From JASHPR01 sp963815375 (GTDB lineage: Bacteria > Actinomycetota > Actinomycetes > Streptosporangiales > Streptosporangiaceae), in the NCBI GenBank assembly GCA_963815375.1, contig CAWFGX010000004.1, positions 496,001-560,000 on the forward strand: a DNA stretch of 64,000 nt, in the 5' to 3' direction. The notes beneath the pieces were generated by a model. It was not told where the DNA came from. It saw only the letters and a list, made by a program, of their open reading frames with translations, and did not search any database. A program made the position numbers and the translations under genes. Shown piece by piece: positions 52,084-61,165 of the stretch; positions within the stretch are counted from its first letter, which is position 1; every line of letters starts with the position of its first letter.

Positions 52084-53214
52084 TTATGTCTTGTTAAATG
52101 CCCAGATGCGGGTCGGGGTGCCGAGCAGGCGGAGCGGGTAGGAGCCCGCAGGCGCCAGGCCGGCGGGCTTGCGCGGCAACGGCGGTGGCGCGAGCAGCAC
52201 TACGCGGCCGCCGGGGCCGGTGACCCGCGCCGCCTCGCGAAGCACGCTGCTCATCCAGTCGCCGCGCTCGGCGTCCAGGCGAAACTGCTGACCGAACGGG
52301 AGGTTCGAGACAACAGCGTCGAACTCGCCGTCCCGATACGGCAGGTCACGGGCGTCGGACCGGCGGATAACGGCCTGCGGCACGTTGACGGCGGCAGTAC
52401 GGACGGCCCCGTCGTCGATGTCGCTGGCCCAGGCTTCCCATCCTGCGGCGATGGCCTCAGACGCAATCGTTCCCGAGCCACAGCAGGGATCGAGGAGCCG
52501 CCCCGGCTGCGCGCCTGCCAGGCGCACCATGGCCGCGGCCACCACGGGCCGCAGCGCGCCGTGCCGCTCGCTGGCCCGCCCGCCACCGTGCTGGCGCATC
52601 CGCTTGTCAGACAGGCGCAGCCCCGAGGCGAACCGCCCGCGGCGGTGCTCAACAACCCACACCTCCAGGCGAGCGGGGTCGGCAGTGCGCCACCGAGGCC
52701 GGCTCGCGCTGATCGCGAGCTCGACAGCGCCGCGCAGCTCGGTGCGCTTGAACCTGCTCTCGTCCATCACCCGCGTGATCACCCTGAACGTCATCGACGG
52801 GCTCAGGTGGCCGGCATAGCTGGCCCAGACCGACAGCGCCCGTTCCAGCCCATCGCGGCTCACCAGCGAGTCAGCCACCCGCGTGGCATTCCCGCCGCCG
52901 GACCCGGCGATCGAGGCGAACACGTCCTCGGCCAGCCGCAGACTGCCCAGCCCCAGATGGGCGCCCCGCCGGACACCGAAGAACACGATGTCCGCCCGGC
53001 CGTCGAACCCAGGTTGCCCCTCTGGGGCCAGGGCTGGATCCGTGGCCGCCTCGTCCCGGAGCAGGGGACCGAGGCCCGGAACCGTGGCCGCGAAGAATGA
53101 GACCAGCTCAGGCCCCTGCAGGACGCTTGTCAGGTTCGGGCATGCCCTAACCGTAGTGGGACTGCACGGAACCAGCACGGCATTGAGCAGCGTCGAATAC
53201 CGCAGATAGCACAT
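52084..53214 (-). CDS. THUMP-domain class I RNA methyltransferase-like protein
   Basis: The 376-residue protein has a N-terminal region like THUMP proteins (ELVSFFAATVPGLGPLLRDE) and a C-terminal Rossmann methyltransferase domain. Motif I is DPCCGSGTIASEAIAAGW and the nucleotide-specific NPPY-like motif is SNLPFGQQF. This matches the Trm14/RlmKL class that methylates N2 of guanine in tRNA or rRNA. The exact RNA is not determined. The most upstream ATG at 53214 is used; a start near LTSVLQGPEL would fit the family better, with a TTG codon. Confidence 0.8.
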   Translation of the reverse strand: MCYLRYSTLLNAVLVPCSPTTVRACPNLTSVLQGPELVSFFAATVPGLGPLLRDEAATDPALAPEGQPGFDGRADIVFFGVRRGAHLGLGSLRLAEDVFASIAGSGGGNATRVADSLVSRDGLERALSVWASYAGHLSPSMTFRVITRVMDESRFKRTELRGAVELAISASRPRWRTADPARLEVWVVEHRRGRFASGLRLSDKRMRQHGGGRASERHGALRPVVAAAMVRLAGAQPGRLLDPCCGSGTIASEAIAAGWEAWASDIDDGAVRTAAVNVPQAVIRRSDARDLPYRDGEFDAVVSNLPFGQQFRLDAERGDWMSSVLREAARVTGPGGRVVLLAPPPLPRKPAGLAPAGSYPLRLLGTPTRIWAFNKT

Positions 53215-53252
53215 AATGCCCTGATACGTTCCGTCACTCTCAGGAGGCAGCG

Positions 53253-54449
53253 ATCAGCAAGCGGAGGCTGGCGATGGCTGGCGCTGCAGCGCTGGCCGTC
53301 ACTGCGGTGCTGCCGGCCTGCGGCAACGCCACAGCCGGCGTTAACAGCCTGCCAACCCTTTCCAGTGCCTCGCCGTCCGTAGCGTCACAGAAGTCAGGCG
53401 GCGCGAAGATCCTCATCGTCGGGGACTCGATCACCAACGGCATACTCGGCGACTACACCTGGCGCTACCGGCTGTGGCAGGACCTGAGCGGCACCAACGC
53501 CGAGTTCGTGGGCCACCGGACCGGAACCGAGAACATCTACGACGATCCAGCGGACCTGGCAGCGGTCAACGGCCAGCGGGGGCCAGCCGACAACTACGCC
53601 AACCCGACCGACGGGTACTACAACAGCTCCGTCGATCCCCTCTTCCTTCAGGGCGGCGACCATCACGACTCGCTGTGGGGCTGGACATACCACCTGGCCA
53701 AGGGATATGTGGCCCAGGACGTGTCCGCCTACAAGCCCAACTACCTGCTGATCGAGCTCGGCTTCGACGATCTGGCCTGGCGCGGCAGCAAGCCACCTGC
53801 CATCCTGGCCGATGCCAAGACGCTGATCGCCAGCGTGCGCGCGGTCGACCCGGCCATCAGGATCCTTATCGCGAACGTGATCACCCGCACCCCGCTGCCC
53901 AATCTGCCGCACCTCGACTCGAACATTGAGGCGTACGACGCCGGCCTGGCCGCTGCTGTCCCCGGATGGTCGACAGCCAGATCCCCGGTGAAGCTGGTGG
54001 ACATCAGCAGCGGTTACAACCCGGCCACCGACACCTACGACGGCGCCCACCCCAACGGGGAGGGCGAATACGTCATAGCCGATGCGTTCGCCAGCACACT
54101 GGCCCGGGATTTCGGTCTGGGGCACATTCCCGGGCCGCCGCCTTCGTCTGTCCAGGGGATCACGGTGACTGCGCCCGCGTCGGTAAGTACCAGCACCTCC
54201 GCTGGCGGCATGCTGCTGCAGTGGAGCCGGGTCTACGGAGCCACCTTCTACCGGGTCTTCAGGCGCGATGTCACTGGCAACCCGAGCCCAGCCCCGGCGT
54301 TCACGGAACTGCCGGAGATCCTGCCCGGCGACCACTGGTACGCCCGACTGGGCGTGGCCGGTCACACTTACCAGTACGAGGTGGCAGCAGCACGTGGCTC
54401 CAGCGACTCGACCCCGTCGGCGCCGGTCACCCTCACTATCCCGTCCTGA
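53253..54449 (+). CDS. SGNH/GDSL-family lipoprotein hydrolase, possible ATC start
   Basis: The protein is a lipoprotein hydrolase of about 398 residues. With the ATC at 53253, the N-terminus is ISKRRLAMAGAAALAVTA followed by the lipobox LPAC, so a basic n-region precedes the hydrophobic core. The perfect AGGAGG lies 5 nt before this codon. A later ATG at 53274 also has a GGAGG 6 nt upstream but would leave the signal peptide without its basic residues. The SGNH block I (LIVGDSITNG) and the block with YDGAHPNGEGE are clear. The C-terminal ~110 residues (from TVTAPASVSTST) resemble an Ig-like fibronectin-type domain. It would act outside the membrane. Confidence 0.8.
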   Translation: MSKRRLAMAGAAALAVTAVLPACGNATAGVNSLPTLSSASPSVASQKSGGAKILIVGDSITNGILGDYTWRYRLWQDLSGTNAEFVGHRTGTENIYDDPADLAAVNGQRGPADNYANPTDGYYNSSVDPLFLQGGDHHDSLWGWTYHLAKGYVAQDVSAYKPNYLLIELGFDDLAWRGSKPPAILADAKTLIASVRAVDPAIRILIANVITRTPLPNLPHLDSNIEAYDAGLAAAVPGWSTARSPVKLVDISSGYNPATDTYDGAHPNGEGEYVIADAFASTLARDFGLGHIPGPPPSSVQGITVTAPASVSTSTSAGGMLLQWSRVYGATFYRVFRRDVTGNPSPAPAFTELPEILPGDHWYARLGVAGHTYQYEVAAARGSSDSTPSAPVTLTIPS

Positions 54450-54571
54450 GCCCGGCGGTGCAGCCGCCCAATGAGCCGACCGCACAGGGAACCAGCACCC
54501 TGGCAGGCAGCGTCCAATACGAAAGAGTCACAACGCCCGATCAGCATCCGGCCCAGATCCAGGAGGCAGCC

Positions 54572-55099
54572 ATTAAGGTCCGCACACTGGTCATGACCGC
54601 CGCGGCGATGCTCGCCACCGCCGCGGCGCTGTCGGCTTGCGGCAGTGCGACCACGAGCACGCCCACGGCACAAGGAAATCCTTCGTTGTCCGCGTCAGCG
54701 ACACCCACACCGGGGTCAACCGGCGGCCCATCCGCTAGCTCGTCATTGCCCGTGGTGTCGGGCGGGGCGCCGATGATCAGAGCGGTAACGCTCAACACCA
54801 CATTCACCCCGGCCACGGTCACGCTGGCGGCGGGCCAGAAGTTCCAGGTGATCGTGAGCTCGTCGGTTAGTCCCACCGGCCCGGGCTTCCCGCACCCCTG
54901 CTCAGCCGGGGTCGCCTATGCGGCCGCTGACGGCATGCTGTCGGTGAGCTGCCCGGCCTCCGGCGGCTTTCTCTACACGGCCGAGCATTCAGGGACCACC
55001 ACGCTGACCGCCACGGTGCGCCCCAGCTGCTCCCCCGGCGAGATGTGCCCGCAATGGATCACCGAGGCCACGCTCCAGGTCACGATCACCAACGGCTGA
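54572..55099 (+). CDS. lipoprotein with cupredoxin-like or Ig-like C-terminal domain, possible ATT start
   Basis: The protein of ~175 residues starts IKVRTLVMTAAAMLATAAAL followed by SACGS, a lipoprotein signal peptide. AGGAGG is placed 5 nt before the ATT at 54572, a perfect spacing. The first in-frame ATG (54593) has only a weak AAGGT far upstream. The mature part has a Ser/Thr/Pro linker, then a beta-rich domain with AVTLNTTFTPATVTLAAGQK, HPCSAGVAY, LSVSCPASGGFLYT and SCSPGEMCP. Four Cys may form two disulfides. The function is unknown. It follows the SGNH lipoprotein gene with 122 bp between them and has the same translation-start layout. Confidence 0.75.
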   Translation: MKVRTLVMTAAAMLATAAALSACGSATTSTPTAQGNPSLSASATPTPGSTGGPSASSSLPVVSGGAPMIRAVTLNTTFTPATVTLAAGQKFQVIVSSSVSPTGPGFPHPCSAGVAYAAADGMLSVSCPASGGFLYTAEHSGTTTLTATVRPSCSPGEMCPQWITEATLQVTITNG

Positions 55100-55247
55100 C
55101 CGTACCTGTCTTCACCGCAGGCGCCACTGCACTGTCCCTTCCGGCTGGCGAACAGGTCACTGCCAGCCACGCGCCGGCCGGCCTACGCTGAGCACGGCGT
55201 GGCCGCGGAGTCTTCAGCTGCCCAGCGGCCGCACCTGGAGGCAAGCA

Positions 55248-56647
55248 GTGGACAAGGTGTTCGACTCGGCGGCGGCGGCTGTCGCCGACGTGCCGGACGG
55301 TGCCAGTGTGTCCATCGCGGGATTCGGCATCACGCACCGGTTCCCGGCCACGCTGATCACCGCGCTGCGCAACCACGGCGCGCGCGGGCTGACGGTGTAC
55401 TGCAACGGGCTCGGACAGCCCGGCCAGCCGACCGCTCAGATGCTTGCGGAGAACAAGCAGGTCGCCAGGCTGGTCGCCTCCTTCTCAGCCCGGCCAGGCC
55501 CGGCAACGGCTGCCGAAGCCCAGATCGGGGCGGGCGAGATGGAACTTGAACTGGTCCCGCAGGGCACGCTGGTTGAGCGGATGCGGGCCGGGGGTGCGGG
55601 CATCCCCGCGTTCTTCACCCCAGCCGGGCCGGCACAGCCATCGCCGACGGCAAGGAGATCCGCTACTTCGGCGGACGGGCGCACGTCCTGGAGCAGGGCA
55701 TCCGGACCGACTACGCGCTGCTGCGCGGGCACCGGGCCGACCGGATGGGCAATATCGCGTTCCGCGGCGCCAGCCGCAACTTCAACGACAGCTTCGCCAA
55801 GGCGGCCCGGGTCGCGATCATCGAAGTGGAGGAGATCGTCGGCGTCGGCGGGCTCGCTCCCGAGGAGATCGACCTGCCGGGTGTCTTCGTGTCCCGGGTC
55901 GTGCTCACGACGATCCACGTTGACCCGGCCACCATGCCGCGCCGGGCGGGACGCGGAGCAGACACAAGCCGCAGTTATGCCGGCAAGCCCGCGCTGTCCA
56001 GGGCCGAGATCGGCCGCCGGGTTGCCGCGCTGTTCCGCTCCGGCCAACTGGTCAACCTGGGCGCTGGGCTGCCGACGCAGGCCGCTAACTTCCTGCAGGG
56101 CAAGGGGGTCATCCTGCATGGCGAGAATGGCGTGCTGAACTACGGCGAGTTCGTCACCGACAGGCCTCCCGACCCGGACCTGCACGACGCGGGCGGCAAC
56201 TTCATCACGCTCAACCCTGGCGCCAGCTTCTTCGACAGTGTGACGTCGTTTGAGATCGCCCGGTCGGGTCGGCTCGACGCCGTGGTGCTCGGCGCCTACC
56301 AGGTCGGCGCCAATGGCGACCTGGCCAACTACGCGCACCCCGGCATGGCGGGCGGCGGCATCGGCGGCGCGATGGACCTGGCCGTCGGCGCTCGCCAGGT
56401 CATTGCGATGCTCGAGCACTCCGACAGCCAGGGCCGGCCCAAGCTGGTCGCACGCTGCGATTACCCCGTGACCGCGCCGCGTTGCGTTGACCTGATCGTC
56501 ACCGATCTTGCGCTGCTGCGCCGCGAGGACGACGGCTTCAGGCTCGACGAGATCGCTGCTGGCTTCACCGTCGACGAGGTGCTCGCTCTGACCGGGATGC
56601 CGGTCCGGGTCGCCGAGCAAGTCGGTGTCCTGCAAGAGTCCTGGTGA
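55248..56647 (+). pseudogene. 3-oxoacid CoA-transferase (A+B fused), frameshifted in the A part
   Basis: The first frame starts at GTG 55248 and encodes a CoA-transferase A region: DGASVSIAGFGITHRFPATL, CNGLGQPGQPTAQML and PGPATAAEAQIGAGEMELEL. Near 55626-55631 (GCCGGGCCGGCACAG) the protein continues only in the -1 frame: GTAIADGKEIRYFGGRAHVL, then the B region with LHGENGVLNYGEFVTDRPPD (the catalytic Glu is in ENG), YAHPGMAGGGIGGAMDL. A loss of one base would explain it. A sequencing error in this GC-rich run is possible. The stop overlaps the start of the pabBCA-like gene. The enzyme family moves CoA between acetoacetate or other acids and succinyl-CoA. Confidence 0.8.
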
Positions 56648-59565
56648 GCAGCCCGTCGCTGGTGCGTCATCCCCTCGACTGGCAGCTTTCAGCTGCCGAC
56701 GTGCTTCGCCTGGTACGCGGCGACGCGCACCCGGCCGCACTGACGGGCGCGTGGGCAGGCGGCAGCGACATCGTCAGCTCCGAGCCTGCGGCTCAGTCTG
56801 CCCCACTCGCCCGGCCGTGGGACCTGCTCGATGCGCGCTGGCCCGCCGGCCTTGCTGCTGGCGCCGCCTGCGCGTTCGGCGGCGGGTGGATCGGCTACCT
56901 GGGATTCGGCCTGTCCGGTGAGACCCAGCCGGTACCGCCCGCGCCGGGCGGCGCGCGGCGGCTGCCATCGTGGTGGCTTGGCTATTACGATCATGTGCTG
57001 CGGCGTGACCGGGCGTCGGGTCAGTGGTTCTTCGAGGCACTGCGGACTCCGGACCGGGCCAGCTTCCTGGATGAGCGCCTTGAGGAACTCAGCCGGCGGG
57101 CCAGCAGGGCGCGACCAGACCCGCACGCCTACACGTGCGGAGACTTCAGCCTGATCCCGTCAGCGGCCGAGCACATGGCGGCCGTCCGCCGGGCTGTCGA
57201 GTACATCCGGCAGGGTGACATCTTCCAGGCCAACATCTGCCTGCGGCTGGAAGCAGACTTCGACGGCGACCCGCTGGACGCGTTCTGCGTCGCCATGTCC
57301 GTGCTGGATCCGCCGTACGCGGCGTTCCTGCGGCTGCCCGGTGGCGCTGTCGCCAGCCTGTCGCCCGAGCTGTTCCTGCGCCGCGAGGGCGCGGCGGTGA
57401 TATCCAGGCCGATCAAGGGAACCCAGGTCAGGCCGGCCGACGCCGCGCAGGCCGCTGCGGAGCTGGCGGCGCTGGAGCACTCGGCCAAGAACCGGGCCGA
57501 GAACGTCATGATCGTCGACCTGATGCGCAACGACCTCAGCCAGGTCTGCGAACCGGGCAGCGTGAGCGTGCCGCGGCTGGCGGCCGCCGAGCCGCACCCG
57601 GGGATCTGGCACCTGGTCTCCGATGTGACCGGGCGGCTGCGCTCTCGTGTCGGCGACGGCGGTCTGGTGCGGGCGACGTTCCCGCCCGGGTCCGTGACTG
57701 GCGCGCCGAAGGTGCGCTCCCTGGAGATCATCCACGAGCTCGAGGCGAGCCCGCGGGAGGTCTACACCGGCGCGATCGGGTACCGCAGCCCGCTCGCGGG
57801 CCTGGAGCTGAACGTCGCGATCCGCACATTTGAGTTTCACGGTGGGCGGGTGTGGCTGGGCGCTGGCGGTGGCATTGTCTCGGCGTCGCGGCCGGGCAGC
57901 GAGTACGACGAGTGCCTGCTCAAGGCGGCGCCGCTGATCAAGGCGCTGGCGGGGCGCAGCGCCATCCGGCCGTCCCGCCGGGATGCCCGCCTGGCCCGCC
58001 CAGCCCGGTTCGGCGCTCCCCTGGCCGGTTCCTCCCTCGCTAGCGCGCCCCTCACCGAGTCCATGGCCAGCCCGCTGCTGCGGCCGCGGCCCGCCGCCGG
58101 GGTCTTCACCTCGCTACTGGTCGCCGACGGCCGCGCCAGCGGCCTCGACCAGCACCTGGACCGCCTGCGGACAAGCGTCCGCGAGGTCTTCGGCAAAGAC
58201 CTGCCCCCCGCCCTGAACGACGACCTGGCCGCGTGCCTGGCCCGCCGCCCCTCGGGCCGTCTCCGCATCACCGTCCGCCCCCGGGGCGGCCCCCTCAGCG
58301 CCACCATCGAGGTAGTCCCGCTGCAGTGGCCCGACGCAGTTCCCGCCGCCGTAGCCGACCTCTACCCCGTGACCATCCCCGGCGGCCTCGGCAACCACAA
58401 GTGGTCGGACCGCCGCCTCCTCGCCCACGGCGCCTGGGCCACCGGCGCCCGCGCCGCGTTCGGCGACCTGCTCATCCAGGACTCCGACGGCTGTGTCCTT
58501 GAAACGGCTCGCTCCAACGTCTTCGCTGTCATCGCCGGAATGCTCTGCACTCCCCCAGCCGACGGCCGCCTCCTGCCCGGCATCACCCGCGCAGCGATCC
58601 TCGACCTAGCCGCCCAGGCCGGCATCCAGACCAGCGTCGCCCCGATCCACCTCCGCGACCTCATGCGCGCCGACGAGGCCTTCGTCACCAACTCCGTCTA
58701 CGGTGTCCTCCCAGTCCGCTGCGTCTCCGCCCAGATGCTGCCCGCCTCACCTGGCCCGGTGACCGCCCGCCTGTCCTGCGCCCTTGTCAGCGCCCCGGAT
58801 GGTCCAAGGCCGGGCCCGGCCCGGCCCGGCAGCGCGTTCAGCGCGCCGGGCCTGGCCGGCCCGGCCCCCCACGCCAGCCGCCGACTGCGCCCCCGAGCCA
58901 CGCCTACTGTGGTCGTGATCGACAACTACGACTCGTTTACCTACAACCTCGTCCATCAGCTCATCTCCGCCGGCTGCACCGTCGAGGTCGTCCGCAACGA
59001 CGAGGTCACCGCCGACGACGTCGCCGCGTTCGGTCCGGCCGGTGTCGTCATCTCACCGGGCCCGTGTGCTCCCGAGGACGCGGGCATCAGCACCGGCGTA
59101 GTCCGGGCCTGTACCGGGACGCCCGTTCTCGGCGTCTGCCTGGGCCACCAGGCGATCGCTGCCAGCTACGGCGCCAGGATCATCGCCGCACCGCGCCCTG
59201 TGCACGGCCAGACCGCGACGATCGTGCATGACGGCCGCGGGCTGCTGGCGGGTCTGCCGCAGCGATTCGCCGCCACCCGGTACCACTCACTGGTCGTCGA
59301 CGAGCGCACGCTGCCTTCCTCGCTGCTGGTCACCGCGCGGACCCGCGGCGGCATCCTGATGGGACTGCGGCATGCCACCCAGCCGGCCGAGGGCGTTCAG
59401 TTCCATCCCGAATCTGTGCTCACCAGGCACGGCGAGGCGATCATCGCCAGCTTCGCCCGGCGCTGCGCGATCATGACCTTATCGGAACCGTTGCCGCCCG
59501 CCGGCGCCGGTTCCGCCGCTCAGTTCAGCCAAACTTTCGGAAGAGTTCCTGCATTTGCCACATGA
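56644..59565 (+). CDS. pabBCA: PabB-PabC-PabA trifunctional fusion for p-aminobenzoate synthesis
   Basis: The 973-residue protein contains three enzymes in one chain. Residues about 80-445 are PabB-like, with PIKGTQVRPADA (the Lys after PI is diagnostic of ADC synthase), TGAPKVRSLEIIHELEASP and LNVAIRTFEF. Residues about 475-700 are the ADC lyase PabC (LGNHKWSDRRLLAHG with the PLP Lys; ETARSNVFAVI). Residues about 755-940 are the amidotransferase PabA (VVIDNYDSFTYNLVHQL; VISPGPCAPEDAGIS; GVCLGHQAIAASYG; GVQFHPESVLTRHGEA). It would convert chorismate and glutamine to 4-aminobenzoate for folate. The GTG overlaps the CoA-transferase stop. Confidence 0.92.
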   Translation: MSSPSLVRHPLDWQLSAADVLRLVRGDAHPAALTGAWAGGSDIVSSEPAAQSAPLARPWDLLDARWPAGLAAGAACAFGGGWIGYLGFGLSGETQPVPPAPGGARRLPSWWLGYYDHVLRRDRASGQWFFEALRTPDRASFLDERLEELSRRASRARPDPHAYTCGDFSLIPSAAEHMAAVRRAVEYIRQGDIFQANICLRLEADFDGDPLDAFCVAMSVLDPPYAAFLRLPGGAVASLSPELFLRREGAAVISRPIKGTQVRPADAAQAAAELAALEHSAKNRAENVMIVDLMRNDLSQVCEPGSVSVPRLAAAEPHPGIWHLVSDVTGRLRSRVGDGGLVRATFPPGSVTGAPKVRSLEIIHELEASPREVYTGAIGYRSPLAGLELNVAIRTFEFHGGRVWLGAGGGIVSASRPGSEYDECLLKAAPLIKALAGRSAIRPSRRDARLARPARFGAPLAGSSLASAPLTESMASPLLRPRPAAGVFTSLLVADGRASGLDQHLDRLRTSVREVFGKDLPPALNDDLAACLARRPSGRLRITVRPRGGPLSATIEVVPLQWPDAVPAAVADLYPVTIPGGLGNHKWSDRRLLAHGAWATGARAAFGDLLIQDSDGCVLETARSNVFAVIAGMLCTPPADGRLLPGITRAAILDLAAQAGIQTSVAPIHLRDLMRADEAFVTNSVYGVLPVRCVSAQMLPASPGPVTARLSCALVSAPDGPRPGPARPGSAFSAPGLAGPAPHASRRLRPRATPTVVVIDNYDSFTYNLVHQLISAGCTVEVVRNDEVTADDVAAFGPAGVVISPGPCAPEDAGISTGVVRACTGTPVLGVCLGHQAIAASYGARIIAAPRPVHGQTATIVHDGRGLLAGLPQRFAATRYHSLVVDERTLPSSLLVTARTRGGILMGLRHATQPAEGVQFHPESVLTRHGEAIIASFARRCAIMTLSEPLPPAGAGSAAQFSQTFGRVPAFAT

Positions 59566-61060
59566 AGTCCATAGCGTCATGATACGCCCATGCCGGAAAG
59601 ACTGCTTTCCAGTCCACGTCAAATTGTGCCAAGTCGAATTCTCGAATATCTCGCATCGATTCGATGAAGCCCTCACGGATTTCCCTGCGACCGGGATCAC
59701 CTATATTGTGGGAGGTTCCGAACCATTTTGCCAGCTTTTCTCTCACGTCTTCTGTGAGCGCACCGCCGTATTTGTCGCCTACGAGGTCCGTTACCGCAGC
59801 GGCCAGCGTTGGATACACGAAACCGACGGTACGCTTGTCGTAGAATCCCGGCGTAACGTCGATCATCGAAACGGCACTCGACCCAGGGGCGGTAGAGACA
59901 ATCACATTCCCAAAATTATGCTTATCCGCATGGGGGGCGGGGAGCATGTCTTGGCCGCCCATGAATATCTGGAACGCCAGCAGCCGTCCGATGTTGCGGA
60001 GCTGCTGAGCGCTGAGCTGGTACGGGGCAGGCCCTGGTGCCCGCAGGCCCTCGAGCTTGCTGCCTGGCACAAAGTCCATTATGAGCGCGTCGTTATACTT
60101 TACATTTATGTCGAAAAGAGTCAAGATCTTCTTGCATCGTTTAACTTCGGTCTGGTTCGCTCTCCGCATATCTGGAACCATCTGATCCGACCGGCAGGCG
60201 GCTTTCGAGAAGAAGAGCTCATCCATCAGCTCGTCCTCGGGCTCGAACTTTACAACTACGTCCTCGCCATGAGAAAACCCGTCTTTCGCCGTGACCATCA
60301 GGTATACCGGGCGAAACTTATTAGTGAGATCCCGCTGCATCCAGATAAATTTGTAGCTGCCATTGCGTCGTACCTGCTGGATCACGCCGTCGCTCGTCCG
60401 GCCCTCACGCGAACCTGGGCGATCTGGTGCACGCTGCTGCACGACATGCACAAGCTCGTGAGCAAGAAGCCGCTGCCCGCCGCGACTGCCGGGGCTGTAC
60501 TCGCCGCGCCGGAAGAAAATATCCCGCCCAGTGGTGAACGCGAGGGCATCAAGCGAACCGTTCAGCCGATCGGCACGCGCGTCGCTGTGCACGCGGACTT
60601 CGCTGAAGTCGGCGCCGAGCGCCAGCTCCATCTGCCCCCGCACATTCTCCGGCAGCGGCCGGCCGTCACCACGAGCGCGCTCGACGGCTGAGCGAAGGCC
60701 TGCGTCCATGTCGCTGCTTCCAGCGACTGGCCGGTGCCTGATCGCATGAGCGTTACCACCCGCCGCGCGCCCGCGCGACACCAGCTCATGCGCGGCCGTT
60801 CGTGCCACCCGATCGGCTTCCTGCTCGTACTGATCGCCGCCCAGGCCCAGGCGCAGCCTGGCCTGAATCGGCGGTCCTGCGCGGTTGACCAGCTCCTGCA
60901 CATAATGGTTGCCGCGGGTGCGCTGCAGCCCGAGTAACACGTTGCCGGGCTGAGACCCCCGCAAGCTGCCGGCCTGGGTGACACGCTGCTGGCCCGCCTG
61001 CCTCGGCGACGCCGGTGCGGCTCTCGCGGTATCGATCCGAACGAACGCGCGGCTGACCAT
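59525..61060 (-). CDS. DUF4157 (eCIS-core) protein fused to a kinase-like domain, candidate effector
   Basis: The 511-residue protein starts at ATG 61060 with CAGGAG 6-7 nt upstream. A disordered N-terminus has LQRTRGNHYVQEL at 46-58. Residues about 130-210 are an eCIS-core/DUF4157 domain: PENVRGQMELALGADFSEVR, VHSDARADRLNGSLDALAFT, and a zinc protease-like RLLAHELVHVVQQ with HELVH at 201-205. After a linker, residues about 237-480 resemble a lipid/actin-fragmin kinase-type fold: VVVKFEPED (K271), MGGQDMLPAPHADKHNFGNV with D371 and N382/N385, and MIDVTPGFY with D401. The DNA of this second part is about 50 percent G+C against ~70 percent nearby. No eCIS genes are seen in the window. Confidence 0.8.
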   Translation of the reverse strand: MVSRAFVRIDTARAAPASPRQAGQQRVTQAGSLRGSQPGNVLLGLQRTRGNHYVQELVNRAGPPIQARLRLGLGGDQYEQEADRVARTAAHELVSRGRAAGGNAHAIRHRPVAGSSDMDAGLRSAVERARGDGRPLPENVRGQMELALGADFSEVRVHSDARADRLNGSLDALAFTTGRDIFFRRGEYSPGSRGGQRLLAHELVHVVQQRAPDRPGSREGRTSDGVIQQVRRNGSYKFIWMQRDLTNKFRPVYLMVTAKDGFSHGEDVVVKFEPEDELMDELFFSKAACRSDQMVPDMRRANQTEVKRCKKILTLFDINVKYNDALIMDFVPGSKLEGLRAPGPAPYQLSAQQLRNIGRLLAFQIFMGGQDMLPAPHADKHNFGNVIVSTAPGSSAVSMIDVTPGFYDKRTVGFVYPTLAAAVTDLVGDKYGGALTEDVREKLAKWFGTSHNIGDPGRREIREGFIESMRDIREFDLAQFDVDWKAVFPAWAYHDAMDFMWQMQELFRKFG

Positions 61061-61165
61061 CGTCCGCTCCTGGGTCACTCGTTCCCCCGGCAACGCCCCG
61101 TCGCCGCCTCGATCGTACGACTCGCGACCCTGCCGGTCGATGGTGTGAGCAAGAGCCCAGCGGCG

